In this document: piece by piece, positions 49,903 to 57,524 of the stretch
Layout: the number at the start of each line of letters is the position of its first letter
Position numbering within the stretch: position 1 is the first letter of the stretch
Source of the DNA: Corynebacterium appendicis CIP 107643
GTDB taxonomy: Bacteria; Actinomycetota; Actinomycetes; Mycobacteriales; Mycobacteriaceae
NCBI RefSeq assembly: GCF_030408415.1
Contig: NZ_CP046976.1
Coordinates: 1,426,001-1,490,000 of the forward strand
DNA: 64,000 nucleotides
Reading direction: 5' to 3'
Position numbers and translations under genes: made by a program
The notes under the pieces: generated by a model
The model's input: the letters and a program-made list of their open reading frames with translations, nothing else
What the model was told of the DNA's origin: nothing
Database searches by the model: none

Positions 49903-50556
49903 TACGCTGACATACCAGGATCTGGTTCGCGACGATTTGCCGGTCGCCGTCACAATGGCTGGGCTCACTCACGGCATCAACACCTTGCTCGATCTTCCCG
50001 GGGCGACGTTCCTGCGGCGCGCCCGCCATTACGAGCTAGGGCCTCTCACGCTGGAAGATGCCCGCACGGCTCTGTCTGACACAGCTCGCGACGGAAGACG
50101 CCGAACGCACGGCTCAGTTCAGCAAGGGCTACCCCTACCTCGTTCAGTTGCTGGGGTTCCTATCTTGGGAAGCTGCCGACGCTCTCGGCACGGACCGCAT
50201 CAATGCCCACTCGGTGTCGGACGCAATTTCGCGCGCCCTCGAACGGCTGGGGGTTCACATGCACCAGCCAGCTTTGCGGGAGGTACCCGCCCGACAGTTT
50301 GCGGGAGGTACCCGCCCGACAGATGGAATACCTTCCGGCAATGGCGGCTATCGAGGCCGACACCGGCTCGAGCGACGTCTCAACGGCTGCGCTCTCGGAG
50401 CACCTCGGCCGTCCCTCGACGGCGCTCTCCGATATTCGGGCCCGCCTCATCGAGCGCGATCTGATCACTCCCGCCGGATGGGGCCTCGTCGAATTTTCCC
50501 AGCCGTATCTCGGGCAATACTTACTGGATCGTGGACGGCCACAGCGAATAAATTAA
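49900..50556 (+). pseudogene. Remnant of an actinobacterial AAA-type ATP-binding protein
   Basis: Three consecutive frames carry successive pieces of one protein. The first has VAVTMAGLTHGINTLLDLPGATFLRRARHYELGPLTLEDARTAL, the second QFSKGYPYLVQLLGFLSWEAADALG..., the third AIEADTGSSDVSTAALSEHLGRPSTALSDIRARLIERDLITPAGWGLVEFSQPYLGQYLL, which is the sensor/winged-helix end of a family of AAA ATPases. The Walker A and B half is missing entirely. One frame change lies near 50090; the second is caused by the 25-bp tandem duplication at 50273-50322. Confidence 0.8.
50273..50322 (+). repeat. 25-bp tandem duplication causing a frameshift
   Basis: The 25 bases starting TTTGCGGGAGGTACCCGC occur at 50273-50297 and again, unchanged, at 50298-50322. 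Removing one copy joins LREVPARQ to MEYLPAMAAIEADTG in a single frame. 25 is not a multiple of 3, so the duplication alone breaks the gene, and its perfect identity means that it is recent. Confidence 0.9.
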
Positions 50557-50625
50557 CACCCCACAGCACAGCGTCCTTTTCAGGATGGCCGCATGCACCC
50601 AGCCTCGTGAATAGCCTGGGAAGAT

Positions 50626-51351
50626 ATGAGCATTACTCGCGCACAGGAGATCCTCGCGGGCGCCGCGCACATCGAGGTCTTCACCGGGGCCGGCATGAGC
50701 GCGGACAGCGGCATCGCCACGTACCGCGACGCGCAGACAGGCCTGTGGGAGAACGTGGACCCGCAGGATATGGCCTCCACGGACGCGTGGCACGACGACC
50801 CGGACACGATGTTCGCGTGGTACTTGTGGCGCGCGCATCTCGCGGAGCAAGCAGAGCCGAACGCAGGCCACATCGCCATTGCGCGCTCGCCGAAGACGAC
50901 GGTGACCACGCAAAATATCGACAATTTGCACGAGAGGGCGGGAAGCGAGGAGGTCGTGCACCTGCACGGTTCGCTGTTTGATTTCCGTTGTTCGCTTTGC
51001 GACGAACCGTACACCCGCCCCATCCCCTTCCCCGAGCAGCCGGTCGCAGAGATTACCCCGCCGGCCTGCCCGGAGTGCGGCGGCCCAGTGCGGCCGGGCG
51101 TGGTGTGGTTCGGCGAGGCATTGCCCGAGGACGAGTGGAAAGAGGCGGAGCGCCGGATGCACACGGCTGACGCGGTGGTCATCGTCGGCACCTCAGGGGT
51201 GGTCTACCCCGCCGCCGGTCTGCCGTTGTTGGCGCACGCCCGCGAGATCCCGATCATCGAGGTCACCCCCATGCGCACCGACCTGTCGCAGCTGGCCGAG
51301 GTCGTTATTGAGGACACTGCAGCGAATGCGCTGCCCAAGCTTCTGGGCTAA
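50626..51351 (+). CDS. Sirtuin-type NAD-dependent protein deacylase
   Basis: A 241-residue class III sirtuin. FTGAGMSADSGIATYRD is the NAD site, TQNIDNLHERAGS the substrate/NAD motif, HLHGS carries the catalytic His, and CSLC/CPEC is the zinc tetrad. The pocket sequence WYLWRAH offers the Tyr-x2-Arg pair that defines lysine desuccinylases/demalonylases, so acyl-CoA-derived marks may be the targets. TAGCCT at 50605-50610, about 15 nt upstream, is a possible -10; GGGAAG could also be a Shine-Dalgarno. It converges on the methyltransferase gene (4-bp overlap). Confidence 0.92.
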   Translation: MSITRAQEILAGAAHIEVFTGAGMSADSGIATYRDAQTGLWENVDPQDMASTDAWHDDPDTMFAWYLWRAHLAEQAEPNAGHIAIARSPKTTVTTQNIDNLHERAGSEEVVHLHGSLFDFRCSLCDEPYTRPIPFPEQPVAEITPPACPECGGPVRPGVVWFGEALPEDEWKEAERRMHTADAVVIVGTSGVVYPAAGLPLLAHAREIPIIEVTPMRTDLSQLAEVVIEDTAANALPKLLG

Positions 51352-52298
51352 TTAGTAGCGCGCAGCACCGTGAATGTCTTGTCGCGCGCGACCTGCTCCA
51401 CCGCGCGAAAGCGGCGCTCCACCTCGCCGCGGTAGCGCAAGTGCGAGTTATGCACCAGGTAAAGGGAACCGCCGGGTGCGAGCAGGCGCACGGAGGCGTC
51501 CAGGAGGTGCTGCACGAGTGTGGCATCGACAGCCGTTCCGTCGTGGAACGGCGGGTTGAGCGCGATGGTGTCGAAGGAGGCGTCGGGAAGCTGCGAGCCA
51601 GCGTCGTCCCAGGTCGCGTCGATGCCGATGGCGCGGGCAGACAGCACGGCATCGGCATCGGAGTCAGTCGCCTGCGCACCAAGGCCGCGGGTGACGGAGC
51701 CATTGCCGCAGCCGAGATCGAGCAGGCGACCCGGCGCGTCCGGCAAGCAGGAGCGCAAAAGCTCGCCACCACGGTCAGGTTTCGCGCCGGAGAAGACACC
51801 ACCGATGGCGACCACGCCGTCGCCACGCACGGGTGTGTACGACACTGCGCGGGGCCCGGAGGCGACCAGGCAGCGGAATTTGCCGCGGCCGCGCGACGCG
51901 GTGACATCCGTGAACGATTCGGCGAGCACCCCGTTCATTCCGCGCGAGAGATGCTTGTTGTTCGCGCCGAACACCACGCGCACATCGTCGAAGCCCGCAC
52001 CTGCGATCGAGCGCGCGAGGTAATCCAGGCGGGCCAGGGACTTCGGCATCTCCCCGATCGCCACCGCCGAACCTGAAGAACCAGCCAGGAACTCGTCCAG
52101 CCGCAGGTCGCCGGCAATCCCGGCGCCAAGGGAGGCTGCTTGTTGGCTGCGCGCATAATCCGAATCCAGGAAGACCACTTGCCCACCCGCGTCCAGAGCC
52201 GTCCGGGTGAGATCCAGGGACGGGTCGTGGCAGATGAGGGTGGTTGCGGAGGCGTCGATAAGCGCTTCGTCGATGATGAGTTTATCCAGCGTGCGCAA
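51348..52298 (-). CDS. RsmC/RlmG-like SAM-dependent methyltransferase
   Basis: A 316-residue two-domain rRNA (guanine) methyltransferase-like protein. The N-terminal degenerate domain carries IGEMPKSLARLDYLARSI and VFGANNKHLSRGMN, as in RsmC/RlmG; the C-terminal domain has GRLLDLGCGNGSVTRGL (SAM site) and the catalytic DTIALNPPFHDG (N-P-P-F). It starts at TTG 52298, overlapping the end of cobA by 17 bp. The target nucleotide cannot be told from sequence. An 11-mer copy encodes LIDA (52253-52263). Confidence 0.85.
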   Translation of the reverse strand: MRTLDKLIIDEALIDASATTLICHDPSLDLTRTALDAGGQVVFLDSDYARSQQAASLGAGIAGDLRLDEFLAGSSGSAVAIGEMPKSLARLDYLARSIAGAGFDDVRVVFGANNKHLSRGMNGVLAESFTDVTASRGRGKFRCLVASGPRAVSYTPVRGDGVVAIGGVFSGAKPDRGGELLRSCLPDAPGRLLDLGCGNGSVTRGLGAQATDSDADAVLSARAIGIDATWDDAGSQLPDASFDTIALNPPFHDGTAVDATLVQHLLDASVRLLAPGGSLYLVHNSHLRYRGEVERRFRAVEQVARDKTFTVLRATN

Positions 52299-53016
52299 GG
52301 CCTGCGACCTCCCCGATCACGTACACAGCGGGATTGGTGATGTTCTCCCGCGCCATCGTCTCGGCGAGCGACCCCAGCGTGGTGCGGACCTCGCGCTGGC
52401 GGGCGGTCTCGCCGTCCTGGATGACCGCGGCCGGCGTCGTGCCGGGCAGCACGCGCTGCAACGTCTCCGCGATCGCCGGCGCCTGGCGCACGCCCATGAT
52501 GACGACGATGGTGCCGCCCACGCGCGCGAGCGCCTCCCAGTCGACCAGCGACCTCGGGTCATCCGGCGCGAGGTGCCCGGACACGACAGTGAAGGAATGA
52601 GTCATACCGCGTTGCGTCACCGGAATCCCGGCTGCCGCTGGAACGGACACCGCGCTGGTCACGCCCGGCACGACCTCGCATGCGATCCCAGCCGCCGCGC
52701 ACGCGTGGAGTTCTTCGAAACCGCGGCCGAACACGTACGGGTCCCCGCCCTTGAGCCGCACGACGCGCTTGCCGGCTTGGGCATGCTCGACCATCAGCGC
52801 GTTGATGCGCTCCTGCGCCACCTGCTTCGCGTACGGCAGCTTCGCCACATCGACGATCTCTTTGCCGTCCGTTTCCAGGAACTGGTCCAGTTGATCCGTC
52901 GGCCCTAAGTGATCAGTCAGAATCACATCCGCCGCTTCCAGCGCGCGCAGCCCGCGCACCGTGATCAGATCCCACGCGCCGGGACCGCCGCCGACAAGAG
53001 TCACACTTCCGTTCAT
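52282..53016 (-). CDS. cobA: Uroporphyrinogen-III C-methyltransferase
   Basis: First step of the sirohaem/cobalamin branch: two methylations of uroporphyrinogen III to precorrin-2. The 244-residue protein has VTLVGGGPGAWDLITVRGLRAL, VRLKGGDPYVFGRGFEEL, EVVPGVTSAVSVPAAAGIPVTQRG and GTIVVIMGVRQ, as in SUMT enzymes. No CysG-type fusion. ATG 53016 has TAGACT 8 nt upstream, so it is likely leaderless. Confidence 0.95.
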   Translation of the reverse strand: MNGSVTLVGGGPGAWDLITVRGLRALEAADVILTDHLGPTDQLDQFLETDGKEIVDVAKLPYAKQVAQERINALMVEHAQAGKRVVRLKGGDPYVFGRGFEELHACAAAGIACEVVPGVTSAVSVPAAAGIPVTQRGMTHSFTVVSGHLAPDDPRSLVDWEALARVGGTIVVIMGVRQAPAIAETLQRVLPGTTPAAVIQDGETARQREVRTTLGSLAETMARENITNPAVYVIGEVAGLAHAG

Positions 53017-53042
53017 GGGCTCCAAGTCTAGGGTCGGGCACA

Positions 53043-53297
53043 TCAGTAGTGGTAGCGGGCCTGCAGGATGATCAGGTCATCGCCGTCCACTAAGTAAATG
53101 AGACGGTGCTCCTGCGTGATCCGCCGCGACCAGGCCCCTTCCGCGCCATATTTGAGCGGCTCCGGTTTCCCGATCCCCTCGAACGGGTCACGCATCGTGT
53201 CCCGGATCAACTGGTTGATGCGCTTCAGCGTCTTCCGGTCTTCACGCTGCCAGTACTGGTAGTCCTCCCATGCGTGGGCGACCCACACCAGACGCAT
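53043..53297 (-). CDS. yoeB: YoeB-family toxin
   Basis: An 84-residue ribosome-dependent mRNA interferase. AWEDYQYWQREDRKTLKRINQLIRD, PFEGIGKPEPLK and the C-terminal WSRRITQEHRLIYLV...ILQARYHY match YoeB, including the catalytic Arg, His and the terminal Tyr. Its ATG overlaps the yefM stop, TAATG, so synthesis is coupled to the antitoxin. Confidence 0.95.
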   Translation of the reverse strand: MRLVWVAHAWEDYQYWQREDRKTLKRINQLIRDTMRDPFEGIGKPEPLKYGAEGAWSRRITQEHRLIYLVDGDDLIILQARYHY

Positions 53298-53542
53298 TAG
53301 TCCTCGATCGCGTGCTCTACGAACTCACCTGCTCGTGCAGCATCGTAAGCATCGAGCACGCGACGCGCATTCACGGGGGAACGGAAGATATGGGCGGTCT
53401 CCTCCCACGCAGCGTAATCATCAGCGGACATGAGGACCGCGTTGCCGGAGCGGGACGTGATTTCCACGGCTGACCGATCATTGTTGACACGCTCAATGAG
53501 CGGGAACAACGTCCGCCGTGCTTCGCTTGCGCTCAGTGCCAT
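53297..53542 (-). CDS. yefM: YefM-family antitoxin
   Basis: An 81-residue Phd/YefM antitoxin: LSASEARRTLFPLIERVNNDRSAVEITSRSGNAVLMSADDYAAWEETAHIF is the DNA-binding/dimer part and the acidic tail (VLDAYDAARAGEFVEHAIED) the toxin-binding part. AAGGAGGGG lies right before the ATG. It should repress its own promoter together with YoeB through the palindrome at 53558-53574. Confidence 0.95.
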   Translation of the reverse strand: MALSASEARRTLFPLIERVNNDRSAVEITSRSGNAVLMSADDYAAWEETAHIFRSPVNARRVLDAYDAARAGEFVEHAIED

Positions 53543-53557
53543 GACCCCTCCTTAGTT

Positions 53558-53574
53558 GTACGGCTTTACCGTAC
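53558..53574. promoter_or_regulatory. Probable YefM-YoeB operator
   Basis: Perfect palindrome GTACGG-cttta-CCGTAC 16 bp upstream of the yefM ATG, next to a TACAAC box on the minus strand. YefM operators described in other bacteria are palindromes with a TGTACA core; TTGTAC and GTACCACA edges are seen here. The site also lies upstream of selO, so the toxin-antitoxin complex might affect selO. Confidence 0.6.
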
Positions 53575-53603
53575 CACACCGCCGTGTTGTCTACCCTGGC
53601 CAT

Positions 53604-54800
53604 ATGTTCGCATTGGATCATTCTTTCGCCGAGGCGCTGCCGTCCATGTCGGTCGAAGCAAGCGGCGCCGACTTTCCCGACCCTCAGCTCGTCGTGCTCA
53701 ACGAGGAGCTCGCCACATCGCTCGGCTTCGATATCAGCTGGCTGCGCAGCGACGACGGTCTCCGTTGGCTCACGGGAGCGCACGGCGGACACGCGACAGC
53801 GTACGCAGGGCACCAATTCGGCCAGTTCGTGCCATTGCTTGGCGACGGCCGCGCCCTCCTCCTCGGCGACCTTCCCTCCCCGTCCGGCCGAGTGGAGATC
53901 CAGCTCAAAGGCTCCGGCCCCACCCCGTTTTCCAAGCCGGGATCGGACGGCCGCGGCGCTCTCGGGCCGATGCTGCGCGAGTACCTAGTCAGCGAATTCA
54001 TGCACGCCACCGGTGTTCCCACGACGCGGTCGTTGGCAGTGCTGACCAGCGGCGAGCAGGTCCTGCGCCAGCAGGGACCGGTGCCGGGCGGTGTGGTGGT
54101 GCGCGTGGCGCGGAGCCACCTCCGCGTAGGTTCGGTGCAGTATGCGGCAACGCAGTCCGCGGACCTTGTCGCCGCTGTGGTGGAGGCCGCCGGGTTCGCG
54201 TCCGCGGAGGAGCTGCTGCGCACCGTCATGGAGCGCCAGTTGGACCTCGTGGCGCAGTGGCTGAACCTCGGCTTCGTCCACGGTGTAATGAACACCGACA
54301 ACACCGCCCTGTCCGGCGAGACGATTGACTACGGCCCGTGCGCCTTCACCGAACGATTCCGCACCGATGCGTGCTTCTCGTCCATCGATGCGCATTCTCG
54401 CTACGCCTTCGGCAACCAACCCGACATCATGGCGTGGAATCTGTCGCGCCTGGCCGAAGCACTGTTGCCGGTGAGCAGCCTGGAAGCTGTGCAGGAGATT
54501 CTCGGCGACATGGAGGCGGTGTGGCACCGCGTCTGGGCAGATCGCGTGCCCGACCCGTCTGCGCTGGGCCGCGCCGACGACATCACGACCTATAACCGCG
54601 AGCACCACGGCGGGCCGGTCTTCGTGCCGCGCAACCAAATGCTGGAATCCGCCATCACCGCCGCGGAGCGGAAAGGAGATCTCGCACAGTACCGCGAGCT
54701 GCTCGCTGCGGTGACCGACCCCTACAACGCAGAAGCGGGCCCGGCCTGGATGGCCGAGCCCGAAGGGGACCTCCCCTACGTGACGTTCTGCGGAACTTAG
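53604..54800 (+). CDS. selO: SelO-like protein adenylyltransferase (YdiU)
   Basis: A 398-residue pseudokinase of the SelO family, which transfers AMP to protein hydroxyl groups, in E. coli in response to oxidation. GGHATAYAGHQFGQFVPLLGDGRA, VEIQLKGSGPTPFSK, GRGALGPMLREYLVSEFMHATGVPTTRSL, HGVMNTDNTALSGETIDYGPCAF and the C-terminal end FCGT are conserved; the Cys third from the end corresponds to the selenocysteine of eukaryotic SelO. It is roughly 80 residues shorter than E. coli YdiU. TACCCT 6 nt before the ATG suggests a leaderless mRNA. The stop overlaps that of mqo. Confidence 0.92.
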   Translation: MFALDHSFAEALPSMSVEASGADFPDPQLVVLNEELATSLGFDISWLRSDDGLRWLTGAHGGHATAYAGHQFGQFVPLLGDGRALLLGDLPSPSGRVEIQLKGSGPTPFSKPGSDGRGALGPMLREYLVSEFMHATGVPTTRSLAVLTSGEQVLRQQGPVPGGVVVRVARSHLRVGSVQYAATQSADLVAAVVEAAGFASAEELLRTVMERQLDLVAQWLNLGFVHGVMNTDNTALSGETIDYGPCAFTERFRTDACFSSIDAHSRYAFGNQPDIMAWNLSRLAEALLPVSSLEAVQEILGDMEAVWHRVWADRVPDPSALGRADDITTYNREHHGGPVFVPRNQMLESAITAAERKGDLAQYRELLAAVTDPYNAEAGPAWMAEPEGDLPYVTFCGT

Positions 54801-56308
54801 CGGTCCAGCTTAAGCACGCGCTGGGTGTTATCCCACTGCTCGTCGTACAGGTCGCGGTGGCGCTTGAGGGACTTGCCGTATGTCGGGATCATGTCGTACA
54901 GCTTCGGGCCCCATTCGATCATGCGCTCACCGAAGCAGCGCTCGAGCAGCTCCAGCATCGCGGCCGGGGCAATGGATGCGCCCGGGGACGCTCCGAGAAT
55001 GCCCGCGATGGAGCCGTCCTGGTCGTTGACCAAAGCGGTGCCGAACTCGAGGGAGCCGAAGTGCGGCGGGGCAGCCGGCTTAATGATCTGGACACGCTGT
55101 CCCGCGATCACCGACTCCCAGTCCTTTCCGTCGGCGGACGGCATGTAGTCGCGCAGGTCGTCCACACGGCTGTCGAAGGACTTGAAGACCTCCTCGACGA
55201 GGTATTTGACCAGATCGAAGTTCGTGGCGGCCACACCCAGGTAGGACGGGATATTGTCCGGGCGGATCGACTTGAACAGGTCGAGGTAGGAGCCTTCCTT
55301 CAGGAACTTCGGCGTCCAGCCGCCGAACGGGCCGAAGAGGAGGGACTGCTTGCCGTCGACGACGCGCAGGTCTAGGTGCGGGACCGACATCGGCGGAGCA
55401 CCGACCTTGGCCTTGCCGTAGACCTTCGCCTGGTGCTTTTCCACCAGCTCCGGGTTGGTGGTGCGCAGCCATGCGCCGGAGATCGGGAAGCCGGCGTAGC
55501 CGCGGACCTCCGGAACACCGGCGGAGCGCAGCAGGTCGAGCGCATAGCCTCCCGCACCAACGAAGACGAAGCGTGCGCGGGTGACCTTGGTGTCGCCGGT
55601 GTGCAGGTTCTTGACGGTGACGTGCCAGAACTTGCCCTTCTTCTTCAGGCTCTTCACCTCGTGGCCGTAGCGGATCTCGGTGCCGGCCTTCTGCGCGTGG
55701 TCGAAGAACTGGTTGGACAGGGCGCCGTAGTTGACGTCGGTGCCCTCATCGGTCCAGGAGATTGCCACGTGCTCGCGGTCGAAGTCGCGGTTCGCGGCCA
55801 TCAGCGGGAGCTTCTCGGCGAACTCGTCACGGTCGGCGGTGAACTTCATGTCCGGGAACATGTAGTTGTCGGCCAGAGCCTCGTAGCGGCGGCGCAGGTA
55901 GTCGATCTGGTCGTCGCCCTGGGCGAAGGAGACGTGCGGGACCGGGTTGATGAACTCGGTCGGGTCCGTCAGCACACCCTCTTCGATCTGCTGGGACCAG
56001 AACTGGCGGGAGACCTGGAATTTCTCGTTGATGGTCTGCGCCTTGGACACGTCGATGCGGCCGTTCTTCTCCGGCGTGTAGTTCAGCTCGCACAGCGCGG
56101 AGTGGCCGGTACCGGCGTTGTTCCACGGGTAGGAGGACTCAAGCGCAGCTCCGTCGAGACGCTCGTAGACCAGCTGCGTCCAGTCCGGCTCGAGCTGACG
56201 GATCATGGCACCCAGGGTGGCGCTCATGATTCCGGCGCCGATCAGGAGGACGTCAACCTCGTCTCCGTTCCCCTTGCCTGCTGCTTGCTGCGAATGCGGT
56301 GTTGACAC
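54797..56308 (-). CDS. mqo: Malate:quinone oxidoreductase
   Basis: Membrane-associated FAD enzyme oxidising malate to oxaloacetate with quinone, the main malate oxidation route in C. glutamicum. The protein of about 503 residues has VDVLLIGAGIMSATLGAM (FAD), WNNAGTGHSALCELNYTPEKNG, RQFWSQQIEEGVLTDPTEFINPVPHVSF and GAGGYALDLLRSAGV. The start is between TTG 56314 and GTG 56308; GTG is preferred because AGAGG lies 9 nt upstream. The 194-bp gap to the next gene (56309-56502) holds its promoter, not resolved. Confidence 0.96.
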   Translation of the reverse strand: MSTPHSQQAAGKGNGDEVDVLLIGAGIMSATLGAMIRQLEPDWTQLVYERLDGAALESSYPWNNAGTGHSALCELNYTPEKNGRIDVSKAQTINEKFQVSRQFWSQQIEEGVLTDPTEFINPVPHVSFAQGDDQIDYLRRRYEALADNYMFPDMKFTADRDEFAEKLPLMAANRDFDREHVAISWTDEGTDVNYGALSNQFFDHAQKAGTEIRYGHEVKSLKKKGKFWHVTVKNLHTGDTKVTRARFVFVGAGGYALDLLRSAGVPEVRGYAGFPISGAWLRTTNPELVEKHQAKVYGKAKVGAPPMSVPHLDLRVVDGKQSLLFGPFGGWTPKFLKEGSYLDLFKSIRPDNIPSYLGVAATNFDLVKYLVEEVFKSFDSRVDDLRDYMPSADGKDWESVIAGQRVQIIKPAAPPHFGSLEFGTALVNDQDGSIAGILGASPGASIAPAAMLELLERCFGERMIEWGPKLYDMIPTYGKSLKRHRDLYDEQWDNTQRVLKLDR

Positions 56309-56502
56309 TTTCAATGACCTCTTCGATCCGATAATCGGGTAATGCTGATGAAGCTTACTCTAATCATTCCACGCTATTTCTCGTGGACGGTAAACACCCA
56401 ATCAGTTATCCACACCCCCGAAAACCACACAGTTATCCGAACCGCAGACTGAATCGCTGTCCGCGGCCCACCCCCTTGAGGCACAGACCTAAGATGAGGG
56501 CC

Positions 56503-57522
56503 ATGAATCACAACGCCCCGAAAATCGACTCTTTAGATTGGTCGGCCGACGAACTCGGCGACGGCTACAAGCGCGCGACACTCGACCTCGGCGCGGACCC
56601 GGAAGGAGAGGGCAATAACGTCGCGGTGCTCGTGAAAGCGGAGACAGCGGAGACAGCGGACGCTGACAAGCCCGCGCTGCTCTGGGTGCACGGCATGTCG
56701 GATTATTTCTTCCAGACACACGTCGCGGAGCATTTCACCGAACAGGGCTACCCGTTCTACGCGATCGACCTGCACAAGTGCGGCCGCGCCCACCGCAAAG
56801 GGCAGCGCTGGCACCACACCAACGACATGGCCACCTACTTCGACGAGCTCACCGAAGCCACGAAGCTCATCGCGGACAAGCACGGCGGTGTGGTTCCGCT
56901 GGCACACTCGACGGGCGGTCTCATCGTCCCGCTGTGGCTGAACCACCTTCGTCGCACCGACCGTGACACGCACGGCAAAGTCAAGGGCATGATCCTCAAC
57001 AGCCCGTGGGTGGACATGCAGGTGCCGGGGTGGCAGCTGAAGGTGCTGCGACCCGTCGTCAAGCTTGCCGCGAAAATCGCGCCGAACCTGAAGTTGCCCA
57101 TCTCCGGGGAGTCCACGTACGGCGAGTCCATTTATAAGGGTCTCCACGGCAGCTGGGATTTCGACACGGAGAAGAAGCGGCTCGGCGGCCACGACAAGTA
57201 CGTGGGCTGGCTCAACGCCGTGCTCGAAGGACAGAGCACGCTCCACGACGACGCCACCGACGCCGCCGTGCCCACCCTCACCCTGTGCTCGACCCACTCG
57301 TATCTGGGCAAACCGTACTCGCCCGCCGCGGACAACGCCGACACCGTGCTCGACGTACGGCAAATCCAGCACTGGGCGCCGACGTTGACCACCGCCACGC
57401 AAGAGACCCGGCCGATTCCGGGCGCGCTTCACGACGTCTTCCTCTCCCAGCCCCACCCCCGCGAGCTCGCCTTCACCGCCGCGGATGCGTGGCTCGCCAA
57501 GCTCGACAACCAGGAGGATTAA
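56503..57522 (+). CDS. Alpha/beta hydrolase (lysophospholipase-like)
   Basis: A 339-residue serine hydrolase: LLWVHGMSDYFFQTHVAEHFTEQGYPFYAIDLHKCGRA at the oxyanion side, LAHSTGGLIVPLWL with the nucleophile Ser, and GALHDVFLS with the catalytic His. The same gene lies between mqo and mtr in C. glutamicum. TAAGAT at 56490-56495, 7 nt before the ATG, makes a leaderless start likely. The stop is 2 bp before mtr. Substrate unknown; an acyl-glycerol or lysophospholipid is a guess from family. Confidence 0.88.
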   Translation: MNHNAPKIDSLDWSADELGDGYKRATLDLGADPEGEGNNVAVLVKAETAETADADKPALLWVHGMSDYFFQTHVAEHFTEQGYPFYAIDLHKCGRAHRKGQRWHHTNDMATYFDELTEATKLIADKHGGVVPLAHSTGGLIVPLWLNHLRRTDRDTHGKVKGMILNSPWVDMQVPGWQLKVLRPVVKLAAKIAPNLKLPISGESTYGESIYKGLHGSWDFDTEKKRLGGHDKYVGWLNAVLEGQSTLHDDATDAAVPTLTLCSTHSYLGKPYSPAADNADTVLDVRQIQHWAPTLTTATQETRPIPGALHDVFLSQPHPRELAFTAADAWLAKLDNQED

Positions 57523-57524
57523 CC

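Noticed and set aside
56340..56375. TTAGAGTAAGCTTCATCA upstream of mqo as a DtxR site
   Set aside because: Only about 10 of 19 positions fit the DtxR consensus, too weak to report.
56403..56438. Two CAGTTATCC repeats, one a perfect DnaA box (TTATCCACA), upstream of the 56.5-kb hydrolase
   Set aside because: One perfect 9-mer is expected by chance in a window this size, and no dnaA, AT-rich unwinding region or box cluster is present.
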